Origin: a bacterium
GTDB taxonomy: Bacteria; Patescibacteriota; Patescibacteriia; JACQRZ01
DNA: 49,122 nt
Direction of reading: 5' to 3'
Assembly (NCBI GenBank): GCA_023246095.1
Contig: JAHFJA010000006.1
Coordinates: 1 to 49,122, forward strand
A model generated the notes under the pieces. That model saw only the letters and a list, made by a program, of their open reading frames with translations. It was not told the origin of the DNA and searched no databases. Position 1 is the stretch's first letter, and each line of letters starts with the position of its first letter. A program made the position numbers and the translations under genes. Shown here in pieces: positions 36,393 to 46,171 of the stretch.

Positions 36393-37904
36393 ATGATTCG
36401 TGTACGTCTTTGCCCTTCGCCCACTGGTCTTCTCCATATAGGAACTGCACGAGCAGCTCTCTTTAATGTTCTATTTGCGCGTCATAACAACGGTGAGGTG
36501 GTATTCCGTATGGAGGATACAGACAAAGAGCGCTCTACGAGAGAGTCTGAAAAAGACATTATTGATGGATTAAAATGGCTCGGGATTGCCTGGGATGAAG
36601 GAATGGAAATTGGAGGACCCCATGCGCCATATCGTCAAAGTGAACGCAATGACATATACACGCCGTATATTCAGAAACTTCTTGATCAGGGGAATGTGTA
36701 TCATTGTTTTTGTACGGCAGAGGCGCTGGATGAAGAACGGAAACAGGCGACAGAAGATAAGCGCCCATCTATTTACCCAGGAACATGCGCGAAATTGACT
36801 TCTGAAGAGGTGAAAGAGCGTTTAGATCGAAGTACCCCATCGACATTGAGGTTTCGCGTGGGTACAAAGGTTATCCAATTTCATGATCTGATCCGTGGTG
36901 ATGTTGAATTCGACACCGCACTTATTGGAGATATCATCATCGCGAAAGACATCAAAACACCCCTTTATCATCTGGCTGTCGTAATAGATGATCATGAAAT
37001 GGCTGTTACTCATGTGATTAGAGGAGAAGATCACATATCCAACACTCCAAAACAGATACTTCTCATTCAAGCGTTGGGGTTTGAAATCCCTGAGTATGCC
37101 CATCTTCCCCTCATTTTGAACGCGGACAAAACAAAAATGAGCAAACGAAAAAACAAGGTTTCTTTGAACGAATACCGTAGAGAAGGATATCTTCCCGAAG
37201 CTATTATCAATTTTTTAGGATTGTTGGGATGGAACCCCGGTACGGAACAAGAGATGTTTACGTTTGACGAACTGGTACAACAATTTACTATTGAACGGGT
37301 TCAAAAGTCAGGAGCGGTGTTCAATTTGGAAAAACTTCAATGGATCAATGCACAGTATATCCATGCCCTATCGCGTGAAGAACTAATGCGACGCACCATA
37401 CCGTTTTTGATCGATCAAGGATACTTGCAATCACCAAAAGGTGATATGATAGAGGCGCCTGAGTACATCATTACCAAATCAGGGGAGAGTATAGGACGAG
37501 ATACTCTTGCAGGATATATCGCCCTTGAACAAGAGCGCGCAAAAATATTGTCGGAAATCCCTCCTGCCATCGCATTTTGCTTTGCAAATGAACTTATGTA
37601 TAATCCTGCCTTGTTGTCATGGAAAGAGACTCCAGTGGATGGTACTCGCGATATGCTTGAGTGGGCGAACCTCATACTCAAAGATATTCCGGATGATTCC
37701 TTCACTGCGACAAAACTTGAAGAAGTACTGAAGGAAGCAATTTCGCAAAAAGAGCTAAAAAATGGTATGGTGTTGTGGCCATTACGCATTGCTCTAAGCG
37801 GTCAACAAAACAGTCCGGGACCGTTTGAGATCGCGCAGGCCCTTGGAAAAGAGAAAACGTTGCATCGAATAGAGCATGCGATAGCACTTCTTCCTTTGAA
37901 ATAA
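36393..37904 (+). CDS. gltX: Glutamyl-tRNA synthetase
   Basis: RLCPSPTGLLHIGTARAALFNVLFAR, RMEDTDKERST, KMSKRKNKVSL. Confidence 0.96.
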   Translation: MIRVRLCPSPTGLLHIGTARAALFNVLFARHNNGEVVFRMEDTDKERSTRESEKDIIDGLKWLGIAWDEGMEIGGPHAPYRQSERNDIYTPYIQKLLDQGNVYHCFCTAEALDEERKQATEDKRPSIYPGTCAKLTSEEVKERLDRSTPSTLRFRVGTKVIQFHDLIRGDVEFDTALIGDIIIAKDIKTPLYHLAVVIDDHEMAVTHVIRGEDHISNTPKQILLIQALGFEIPEYAHLPLILNADKTKMSKRKNKVSLNEYRREGYLPEAIINFLGLLGWNPGTEQEMFTFDELVQQFTIERVQKSGAVFNLEKLQWINAQYIHALSREELMRRTIPFLIDQGYLQSPKGDMIEAPEYIITKSGESIGRDTLAGYIALEQERAKILSEIPPAIAFCFANELMYNPALLSWKETPVDGTRDMLEWANLILKDIPDDSFTATKLEEVLKEAISQKELKNGMVLWPLRIALSGQQNSPGPFEIAQALGKEKTLHRIEHAIALLPLK

Positions 37905-37920
37905 ACGAGTTTAAAGCCCC

Positions 37921-39132
37921 ATGCGTCACCGAGCCACTATAATTATAGTTACCCTTAGCCTTATAGCGCCTTTTTTGGTGCCCTATTTAGGATATGGTAT
38001 TGATAAACCAGTGACTGATGTGACGGTTTTGGAGTTGAATAATGAGATAAAAGATAAAAAAAGTAATATCTCTGATTTACGTAAGCGCATTGATATCTAT
38101 CAACAGAATATTGCAAACAAGCGCAATGAAGCATCAACTTTAGAAAATGACATGTCTATAGTTGAGGATGAAATTGAAAAAACAAACCTTGATTTGCAGG
38201 CGTCAGAACAAGAAATCGAACAATTAACACTTGAGATTAAGCAAACGGATCTTGAAATACAATCAAAAAGCGAAGAATTTGCAGTACTTAAGAGTCAGTT
38301 GGCGGAATTTGTCCGTCAAGTATATTCTGAAGATCAGAAAAATCTTCTAGAGATTTTACTGACAAACGATTCGCTCTCTGAATTTTTTGATCAAGTAAGA
38401 TATTTGGAAGAGTCAGAGGGGGAGTTGAATAAGACAATATCACGAATGAAAGTGTTGCAGGAAGAACTGAATGTCCAGAAAATGGGTCTCGAAAATAATA
38501 AAAAAAGGCAGGAAGAAATCCGAGATCAACTCGCTAAAGATCAAGACAGTTTGGAGGAACAACGGTCAGCTAAACAAGAACTGGTTGTTGAATCTATTCT
38601 TTCTGCTGAAAAATTTGAACAACTGTTGAATGATGCTCGGTCCGATCAAGCAAGTATTGATTCTGAAATTTCAAGTTTAGAACAGACGAAGCAGGAAAAA
38701 TTAAGAATTTTATCATCAAAGTCGGTAAGCTTTATTTGGCCAGTGGATCCATCACGAGGGATATCAACCTATTTTAGGGACCCTTCTTATCCATTCCGTC
38801 ACGTATTTGAGCATGCTGCAATCGATATTCGAGCATATCAGGGAACACCCATTAGGGCTGCTGAAGACGGGTATGTTGCGCGCACCTACATGAATGGTAT
38901 CCAATATGCATACATCATGATTTTACATGACAAGGGCTTAGCGACAGTGTACGGTCATCCGTCGGTAATCAGTGTTCGACAGGATACATATGTTAAAAAA
39001 GGGACGATAATAGGCTATACGGGCGGAATGCCAGGCAGTACCGGTTCAGGAAAATTTACCACAGGACCGCACTTACATTTTGAAGTGCGACAAAATGGTA
39101 TCCCCGTTGATCCTATAAAGTTTCTTCCATAG
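37921..39132 (+). CDS. EnvC-like murein hydrolase activator: coiled coil plus M23 peptidase domain
   Basis: Long coiled coil; FEHAAIDIRAYQGTPIRAAEDGYV..., GPHLHFEVRQNGIPVDPIKFL. Confidence 0.9.
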   Translation: MRHRATIIIVTLSLIAPFLVPYLGYGIDKPVTDVTVLELNNEIKDKKSNISDLRKRIDIYQQNIANKRNEASTLENDMSIVEDEIEKTNLDLQASEQEIEQLTLEIKQTDLEIQSKSEEFAVLKSQLAEFVRQVYSEDQKNLLEILLTNDSLSEFFDQVRYLEESEGELNKTISRMKVLQEELNVQKMGLENNKKRQEEIRDQLAKDQDSLEEQRSAKQELVVESILSAEKFEQLLNDARSDQASIDSEISSLEQTKQEKLRILSSKSVSFIWPVDPSRGISTYFRDPSYPFRHVFEHAAIDIRAYQGTPIRAAEDGYVARTYMNGIQYAYIMILHDKGLATVYGHPSVISVRQDTYVKKGTIIGYTGGMPGSTGSGKFTTGPHLHFEVRQNGIPVDPIKFLP

Positions 39133-39136
39133 TACG

Positions 39137-39685
39137 TTAGCGTTTTCCATTGCATGTATTTTTTGCCCATAGACCTCGGTCATGGGCTTTTGCATTTAGT
39201 GCGTATTGTTTAAATTGTTCTTTGAAGCGAAAGTCAAATCGAGTATAGGCGTACGCATAACCACTACTGATCATGGATGCATTCACAAATGTTACGGGAG
39301 CAAAAGGCTTATCCTGAAGATATGCGTATCTCAAAAGGCGACCGTACTTATCGCGATTAGTACCCAAAGACTCATCCATCAAAGTGATCGCCTTGTTAAG
39401 AAGAAGGGAAGATAGATTTTGCGACGCTTCTTTTCCGAAACACTCAACTTTCTTTGTGGGGTGATGCAGTTCGGGAGTGTCGATACCAATCAAGCGGACA
39501 GTTTCAGTGGTTCTATCGAGTTTAACAACAAAAGTATCACCATCAACCACTCGTGTGACGACGGCTTTTTGTATGCGAGGCGGGGGAGTAGTAGGTTGCT
39601 CTGCGGCGTAAAGAGACAAGGTGGATATTGTGAGTGAAGAGAGTACGACAAAAACTAGGGAAGGGAAGGTCTTGACAAAATGCAT
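39137..39685 (-). CDS. Secreted thermonuclease-like (SNase) protein
   Basis: VTRVVDGDTFVVKLDRTTETVRLIGIDTPE, FGKEAS, DKYGRLLRYAYL. Confidence 0.92.
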   Translation of the reverse strand: MHFVKTFPSLVFVVLSSLTISTLSLYAAEQPTTPPPRIQKAVVTRVVDGDTFVVKLDRTTETVRLIGIDTPELHHPTKKVECFGKEASQNLSSLLLNKAITLMDESLGTNRDKYGRLLRYAYLQDKPFAPVTFVNASMISSGYAYAYTRFDFRFKEQFKQYALNAKAHDRGLWAKNTCNGKR

Positions 39686-39799
39686 AATAAGTGATATTTT
39701 GGCACCTAATGATCGCCGTTACTATTGTATTGTAACTCACGAATCAGAATTTAGCACATTTACATTAGGATATCCCTAAACAAGGGAAAAGGAGTCATC

Positions 39800-40780
39800 G
39801 TGGCTAAACTAAAATTTCTCGCAAGCATCTTCATTGTCCTCATGAGTTTTGCTTTATCGGGGTGTGTTATAAGACAAACAGCCCCCATAATTGCACCTTC
39901 TCCAGCATCCATTGTTCAAATGTCACCATCTCAATCTAGTGTTCCAATAATTATGAACATGATTGTGATAGACCCACTCAACACTGATCCAACAACATCA
40001 GATTTTGAGTTGATCAAAGGTGAATTAAGAACTCAGATTACCCCCGATGTTCTTAAAGCAGCTGGAGTTGACCTGGGAGCAAAGGAAGATATCGTTGATA
40101 ATATCAAAAATATGTGTGGTATTGATGAGTCTACCCCTGACAAGAAGGTCGTTCTTGTTATCAATCGATCTATGATTAACAATGGGGTGAAGGTATTTTA
40201 CGAAGGTCCTATGAATAAGTTCAATCTGAAGACCGCTACCGACTTTTCTCTTGAAGATCAATACGCAGCTATTCAGAAAGGAATGAATATATTTAGCAAT
40301 ATTACAGGACTTCCTGTTAGTATGGTTCACTCTAAAGAAGAAGCCAATATCGTTCTTGAAGCCCCCGCTGGTCTTGACAGACCTCGCAGCTCTCTCACTG
40401 GCGAAGTACATGGATCATTCCAAACAGAAACAGGAAGACTCAATGGCTTATGGGATGAGATCGGAGTTGATATGCGCCTATATGATGTTGAGCCATCTTC
40501 ATATATTGATTTTTCTTCTGTGAAAGATCCAGTACTTAAGGCCAGGATGGAGAAGGCAGTCAAAACAGTTGCGTGGACGTATTCTACTGTCCACGAATTA
40601 GGACACGCTTTCGGGTATCGCATACACAGTAGCAACCCTAAAAGTATCATGAGTGCTCAGCTGGATATTCGTATAAAATACGTTGATACTCCGGAGATAT
40701 TTACTGTGGGTTTTATCAATAGTGATACTAACAACGCTGCATACAAGGTTGCACGACTTCTGGTGGCAAAAGGAATGTAA
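39800..40780 (+). CDS. Lipoprotein metzincin-like metalloprotease
   Basis: Lipobox LSGC; HELGHAFGYRIH (HExxHxxGxxH) then KSIMSA Met-turn-like. Confidence 0.75.
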   Translation: MAKLKFLASIFIVLMSFALSGCVIRQTAPIIAPSPASIVQMSPSQSSVPIIMNMIVIDPLNTDPTTSDFELIKGELRTQITPDVLKAAGVDLGAKEDIVDNIKNMCGIDESTPDKKVVLVINRSMINNGVKVFYEGPMNKFNLKTATDFSLEDQYAAIQKGMNIFSNITGLPVSMVHSKEEANIVLEAPAGLDRPRSSLTGEVHGSFQTETGRLNGLWDEIGVDMRLYDVEPSSYIDFSSVKDPVLKARMEKAVKTVAWTYSTVHELGHAFGYRIHSSNPKSIMSAQLDIRIKYVDTPEIFTVGFINSDTNNAAYKVARLLVAKGM

Positions 40781-40789
40781 TCAAATAAG

Positions 40790-40847
40790 AAAACCTTAGC
40801 AGGCTATTGCACTCGGAATGAGTACTCAATAGTAGCTAAGGTTTTTT
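40790..40847 (+). terminator. Terminator with nested stem
   Basis: AAAACCTTAGC...CTATTG...CAATAG..GCTAAGGTTTTTT. Confidence 0.75.
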
Positions 40848-40958
40848 GATATAGCAGATTCAGGGTATAATATTTTGCGACACATAATCTTGTGCGATTG
40901 ACACAGAAGAGAGGATATTGTATTCTCATCGGTAATATAGAGGTAAAGGAGGGAAACA

Positions 40959-41084
40959 GTGAAATCGAAAGATATCAAGGATTTATTCGAGTACATTTGC
41001 CGGTTAGCGAGATCATTCCTCAATGAGAATGAAAACATTCAGGATGAAGAGAAGGAGGATGAGAGTGGCACAACACAACCGTGA
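40959..41084 (+). CDS. Putative 41-aa small protein
   Basis: GTG start after AAAGGAGGGA; MKSKDIKDLFEYICRLARSFLNENENIQDEEKEDESGTTQP; terminator-like hairpin follows. Confidence 0.45.
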   Translation: MKSKDIKDLFEYICRLARSFLNENENIQDEEKEDESGTTQP

Positions 41085-41288
41085 ACACATATTCAAATAG
41101 AAAGCGGGAGGTACTAACGTACCAATACCCGCTATTTTTATATAACTAGATGCGTCGCTCAATATATCTTAAACGACGCCAAGGAGAGGGGCTTTGAACA
41201 AATATGTGATACATTGGTACCTTGACTCTGACAAGATAAGGGTCTATAGTTCAGCATAATCATAGATACAAATATTTAGGGGGGTAAT

Positions 41289-41435
41289 GTGAGAAGAGAG
41301 TTCTTTGTTGGAGCCGCTATGTTTTTTGCAGGTATCGGTTTCTCGGTGATTGATACTTTTAGTGGTGTGACCATTACACTGGCAGGTCTTTTTGGTATGT
41401 TTATGAACACCGAGTAAAAATAATGATCGATTAAA
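41289..41435 (+). CDS. Putative 48-aa small membrane protein
   Basis: GTG start after GGGGGG; MRREFFVGAAMFFAGIGFSVIDTFSGVTITLAGLFGMFYEHRVKIMID. Confidence 0.45.
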
Positions 41436-41532
41436 AAAGGAGACATAAGTCCCCTTTTCTTTTTCCCTCACGATATCGCATGCGTCGCACAATAAATATC
41501 CCCTACTCTATCTTATTTACTCTACGCAATAT

Positions 41533-41763
41533 TTATTCGACGATGATCTCTTTAAGATACTCAACAAAATCCTTTGTTGACTGAATCTTTGCCTGTTCCC
41601 TTCCCGCAAGCTGTTGCCAGTCCTTTTGACTTGGCTCGGCAATGAGTTTTCGGCTATAAAAACGCTCAGTGATCTCATATTCACAAACCTGGTTTTCCGC
41701 GTGCTCGAGCATCTTTTTTGCCGCTTCTTTGTGTGCTTGGGTGAATGCCATAGTGGTTATCAA
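41533..41763 (-). CDS. Hypothetical protein
   Basis: ORF with charged helical composition; flanks noncoding. Confidence 0.5.
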   Translation of the reverse strand: MITTMAFTQAHKEAAKKMLEHAENQVCEYEITERFYSRKLIAEPSQKDWQQLAGREQAKIQSTKDFVEYLKEIIVE

Positions 41764-41826
41764 TATGTAGTAATGGGTAAAGAATAAAAGATTTCCCGAG
41801 TTATGTCAATGATAATACAAATTCAA

Positions 41827-41847
41827 AGACCCTTCCATGAAGGGTCT
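41827..41847 (-). terminator. Hairpin downstream of 41865 gene
   Basis: AGACCCTTCCATGAAGGGTCT. Confidence 0.55.
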
Positions 41848-41864
41848 GTTTAGAGGCTAAATAT

Positions 41865-42317
41865 TCAATTGCATTTGAACTGTTTATAGATTTTCAGGAC
41901 AATATCTATATCTGTTGTGTTTGGTGCACTGATCTCTAGTTCCTTGTCGAGGCTCATGACATAGAATATGTTATCAATTCCTGTTTTTGGCATTTTTACT
42001 CCTACTATACCAGCATCCATAAGGTCAATATACCCTAAATTAGCAAATTGCCTGGCGTGCTCCATTTTTCCGCTCAATATGTGAAAAACCTTGATATGTG
42101 GTGCGAGTTTTGCTAGCACGTATACAGATTTCCCTACCTGTATTGGTTGAAATTTGTCGATACTGCAGGTGTTTACTCTCTGGATTTGCTGTTGCAATTC
42201 CTTAGAGAGGCTCCCTAATTTAATATCATTATAGCCACCATCGTTTTCAGCTGCCCAACTAGGAAGGCATAAAGCAGTAACAGCAAGTGAAATGAACAAT
42301 TTTTTAAAAACTTTCAT
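41865..42317 (-). CDS. Secreted hypothetical protein with signal peptide
   Basis: MKVFKKLFISLAVTALCLPSWAAE signal sequence. Confidence 0.65.
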   Translation of the reverse strand: MKVFKKLFISLAVTALCLPSWAAENDGGYNDIKLGSLSKELQQQIQRVNTCSIDKFQPIQVGKSVYVLAKLAPHIKVFHILSGKMEHARQFANLGYIDLMDAGIVGVKMPKTGIDNIFYVMSLDKELEISAPNTTDIDIVLKIYKQFKCN

Positions 42318-42510
42318 TTTGTTTCTCCTTATTGAAACAAAAATAATCTATATGCAAGATATTAACGCAATAATGACTTTTTGTCAATCCTACTGTCTTG
42401 ATGCCGGAGAACAAACCTTTTAATTGATGGGGACTTTGTAGAAAATCTATAAACAATAAAATAAAATACACCTTGTATAAAGAGGTGTATTTTTATTTCG
42501 CATTATAACA

Positions 42511-44283
42511 CTACCACCCTCCCCCACCTCCACCACCGCCTCCACCACCAGAGAAGCCACCCCCACTAGAACCTGATGAAGTCGTCACATGCGACCCAAT
42601 CTCAGAAGACATCGACGATATTTGTGTTGTCAGAGCGTCAAACGATGTAAATGCTTGCGTACCCACGTACCATGCGGGCGCATAATTTGCAGCAGGTACC
42701 GCGCCTATATCATTCATCTTGCTAATCCACCGTTTGGTCATATCGAAGGCAATCGCATATGGCAGCATTTCTTCAAAAAAGTTTTGTTTTTCATTCCATT
42801 GTTGACGATACTTTTCTACCGTTTCCATGAAGAGTTTGAAGCCTTTTATTTTCCATAGAACCTCAGCTCCTTTCAACGTTGGTCGCTTCATTACAAGGCC
42901 GAATAAAAACATGATGATTGCAGAGACAATCAAAGACAGCCCAAAAGTGGTTACAAGTCCGATCAGATAGTATCCGATAAATCCCATCACTACACTAACT
43001 CCGGCTAATATACCCGCCAACTTTTTTCCTTTTCCTGGATCAATATAGCCTAAATCAGTAAGATCTTGTTCTGCTATTTTTTGTATCTCCGGAACTTGTT
43101 TATAAAACGATAACTTCAAGCTATTGACGCTCACATCATCGCCGAGGTGGAATAATCCATTAACAAATGCACGTTCCGTTTTGCTGAGTGTGCGTTTCCA
43201 TTCAGATTCAGGACGTTTTTGTAGATTGAATTGGGCAGCACTCAAGAATGCCGCGGGTTTAGTTTCCTTGATGATCAAAACGTTGTGAATCGCCAAATCA
43301 ACGATCGCAGCAGTGATTCCCTGTTTATCAAGTTTCCCGTACGTCTGTAATAACCTCATCATCAAAGGTGAGAGCTTATCGGGCGCCTCATATTCGGCAA
43401 TGATTGTCTTATTGGATTTGGGATCCTTCCCGTATTTTCTCCAATAGAGGAAACAGACTATTAATACAGCGAGGGGCAGTAAAAATACCCCATAGTAAAG
43501 TAGTGCAAAGAATATCGCCTCAATCCCGACAAGCTTATCTTGACTTGAAGCCGTTGCGGAAGTAATGAGTCCTTTAGGGAAACTCATCGACACGGTCATG
43601 TCATGTTTTTGAGGAAACGTCTGTATTGATTCCAGTGTGAGAGTGTGATCATCTACCCATTGAGATGTCATCCATTCCTTCGGATCACCGTTCTTTCCTT
43701 GCGGGCCTGCATATGTGTATAACTGTATGTCTTTTTGAAAAAGATTTGATGGCAAGTGAATGGTCGCGTTGACATGGTCCATTTCTAATGTCCAAAAACC
43801 GCCAACAAGGTTCCAGTAGAGCTCGTCAAACTGTTTTTGGTCGCGCACCACTCTATCGACTGAATAATTGATAATATAGTGGTGTTCACCGGTGACAGTG
43901 GTATCGGCATCACCAATCTTCCATGTTACGGTACCATCTTTAGTACTTTGACTTTCGGAGTAGGGATATGTATTTCCCTGCTCATCGGTGATGTCGTTAA
44001 GGGTGACTGGTGTTGAGTACACATTCCCTTCTTTTGTTTTAACTCGTTCAGGTACAATGCGAAAAATTCCATGGCGATCGCTACATTGCCCGCAATCCGC
44101 CAATATGTCTTCCACAATATCCAATCCCCCATCCTGTTTAACAGTGATATCAGTTTTAAAGTCCTCAATATACCAATCAGTCGCATTGGGTCGTGGAGCA
44201 GCGAAGGTAGAACCACCAATGAATGTAAAACTCAAAACGGTCAGCACAACCCCCGTGCGTAATATATTCAAAAATAATTTCAT
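42511..44283 (-). CDS. DUF2207-like membrane protein with Gly-rich C-terminus
   Basis: Signal sequence, beta-rich ectodomain (WYIEDFKTDITVKQDGGLDIVEDI), TM helices, C-terminal GGGFSGGGGGGGGGGGW. Confidence 0.85.
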   Translation of the reverse strand: MKLFLNILRTGVVLTVLSFTFIGGSTFAAPRPNATDWYIEDFKTDITVKQDGGLDIVEDILADCGQCSDRHGIFRIVPERVKTKEGNVYSTPVTLNDITDEQGNTYPYSESQSTKDGTVTWKIGDADTTVTGEHHYIINYSVDRVVRDQKQFDELYWNLVGGFWTLEMDHVNATIHLPSNLFQKDIQLYTYAGPQGKNGDPKEWMTSQWVDDHTLTLESIQTFPQKHDMTVSMSFPKGLITSATASSQDKLVGIEAIFFALLYYGVFLLPLAVLIVCFLYWRKYGKDPKSNKTIIAEYEAPDKLSPLMMRLLQTYGKLDKQGITAAIVDLAIHNVLIIKETKPAAFLSAAQFNLQKRPESEWKRTLSKTERAFVNGLFHLGDDVSVNSLKLSFYKQVPEIQKIAEQDLTDLGYIDPGKGKKLAGILAGVSVVMGFIGYYLIGLVTTFGLSLIVSAIIMFLFGLVMKRPTLKGAEVLWKIKGFKLFMETVEKYRQQWNEKQNFFEEMLPYAIAFDMTKRWISKMNDIGAVPAANYAPAWYVGTQAFTSFDALTTQISSMSSEIGSHVTTSSGSSGGGFSGGGGGGGGGGGW

Positions 44284-44306
44284 ATTATAAACATCGTTAG
44301 GTACCC

Positions 44307-45014
44307 TTATGGTACCATAGATTTGATGGAAGCGACTTCTTCGGGGGTCAGATTACGCCATTGTCGCCTTCGTAGTCCTTCATGAGTAATACCTGCGCAT
44401 GAAAGTCGATCCAGCTTTTCTACGATGTACCCTTTGGATTCAAACATTTTTCTGATCTGTCTATTTCTTCCCTCTTTGAGAGTAATTCGTACGAAGCGAC
44501 GGTCTCTTGGCGAAATGTCTATCTCACAGCTGTGTGTCGTGACCCCGTCTATCTCGACACCCTTCGCAAGCGTTCGTCTATCTGGTTCGATGAGTGGGAT
44601 ATCAAGAATAGCCTCGTAAATTTTCTCCATGTGGTGTTTTGGATGAGTCAATTGATATGCAAAGTCACCATCATTGGTGAGAAATAACACGCCCGTTGTA
44701 TGTCTATCGAGTCGTCCTACAGGAAATATTCTTTCTCGGGATTTGATAATATCTAAAACAGTCGAACGATCTCGCTCGTCTGAAGCGGTGGTAATATATC
44801 CATCCGGTTTGTTGAGAAGGATATAAATTGGCTTTTGATTTCGTGGAATCTGGATTCGGGAACCATTCACTTCAATGTCTTCCGTACCTTCAACTTTTTG
44901 TCCCAATTGTGCAACGACACCGTTTACTTTTACGCGACCATTCTCAATAAGGCTATCGACGGCGCGCCGTGATGCTATCCCTGCTTTTGCCAGAAATGTA
45001 TTAAGTCGTTCCAT
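44307..45014 (-). CDS. RsuA/RluB-family pseudouridine synthase
   Basis: S4 domain (MERLNTFLAKAGIASRRAVDSLIENGRVKVNG), LNKPDGYITT, VGRLDRHTTGVLFLTNDG. Confidence 0.93.
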   Translation of the reverse strand: MERLNTFLAKAGIASRRAVDSLIENGRVKVNGVVAQLGQKVEGTEDIEVNGSRIQIPRNQKPIYILLNKPDGYITTASDERDRSTVLDIIKSRERIFPVGRLDRHTTGVLFLTNDGDFAYQLTHPKHHMEKIYEAILDIPLIEPDRRTLAKGVEIDGVTTHSCEIDISPRDRRFVRITLKEGRNRQIRKMFESKGYIVEKLDRLSCAGITHEGLRRRQWRNLTPEEVASIKSMVP

Positions 45015-45016
45015 AT

Positions 45017-46156
45017 TTAAAAAAGTAATTTCATTTCGCGTAAACGGCGAATATGTTGCATTTCTTTCCATTGTTGCCACGAGGAATCAATAAATGTCCC
45101 CATCTCTTTTTGAAAACGCTCAGTGCTGAACTTTAATGCATGTTGGCGGATGACTTGAGGATCAAACTTTTCTGGGTGAAAATTGAGGATTACGTTCGCA
45201 AGCGCCGGCCAGTCTTGATCATAAAAAAATGTGCCCGTGACTCCATCAACGATTGTTTCTAACGCACCTCCCGCTGCTAAGGCAATGGCCGGCCTGCCCG
45301 CGGCCGCTGCTTGAACTAATGTGATACCAAAATCTTCTTCTTGTGGGTGGATATATGCGATACAGTGACGATATAGTTCGATCTTTTCTTCATCGGGAAC
45401 CTTACCGACAAACTCAATATTTTTGTTCGCAAGTTTTTTAAGTTTTTTAAGCTCAGGTCCTTCTCCGAATATCTTTAATTTTATACCAAGACGGTTAAAT
45501 GTATCAACAATCAGATCAAACCGCTTATACGCGACCAGGCGGCCTCCTGCAAGGTAATAGTCCCCTATCTTGTCCGATATGGAATAATGCCCGACGTCAA
45601 CGGGAGGATAAATAATATCACTATCTCTTTTGTAATATTTTTTTATACGCTCCTGTACTGTTTTGGAATTTGCAATAAATTTGTCGACACGGTCGGCAGC
45701 TAATTGATCCCAAATCCGAAGATGGGTCAGCAAAAACGGTAAAAACGGTTTCAAAAATTTTCCTTGTTGCAGTCCACGAATATAACTGTGCGTATCCATC
45801 CAAAGATATCGTGTTGGGGTATGGCAATAGCACAGATGCAATGTTGTTGATCGAGTGATTATTCCCTTTGAAAATGCAGAACTACTTGAAAGTACTACAT
45901 CGTATTGACTGAGATCATAACTTTCAGTGGCGGTGGGCATAAGAGGTAAAAACCACTGATAATGTTTCGTTCCAAATGGAAATCTTTGCAAAAACGAAGG
46001 ACGTATACTCTTCTTATTAAAAAACTTCCCTAGTCTCTTTTCATCATAGACAAGGGTGTAGATAGGTGCTTCGGGGTACATATCATGAAAGGCTTTGAGA
46101 ACACGCTCTGCTCCGCCTTCCTGGGTCAGGTGGTCATGTACAAGGGCAATCTTCAT
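45017..46156 (-). CDS. GT4-type glycosyltransferase
   Basis: ALVHDHLTQEGGAERVLKAFHDMYPEAPIYT; GEGPELKKLKKLANKNIEFVGKV. Confidence 0.88.
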   Translation of the reverse strand: MKIALVHDHLTQEGGAERVLKAFHDMYPEAPIYTLVYDEKRLGKFFNKKSIRPSFLQRFPFGTKHYQWFLPLMPTATESYDLSQYDVVLSSSSAFSKGIITRSTTLHLCYCHTPTRYLWMDTHSYIRGLQQGKFLKPFLPFLLTHLRIWDQLAADRVDKFIANSKTVQERIKKYYKRDSDIIYPPVDVGHYSISDKIGDYYLAGGRLVAYKRFDLIVDTFNRLGIKLKIFGEGPELKKLKKLANKNIEFVGKVPDEEKIELYRHCIAYIHPQEEDFGITLVQAAAAGRPAIALAAGGALETIVDGVTGTFFYDQDWPALANVILNFHPEKFDPQVIRQHALKFSTERFQKEMGTFIDSSWQQWKEMQHIRRLREMKLLF

Positions 46157-46171
46157 GCAGTTTTTCGTTCA

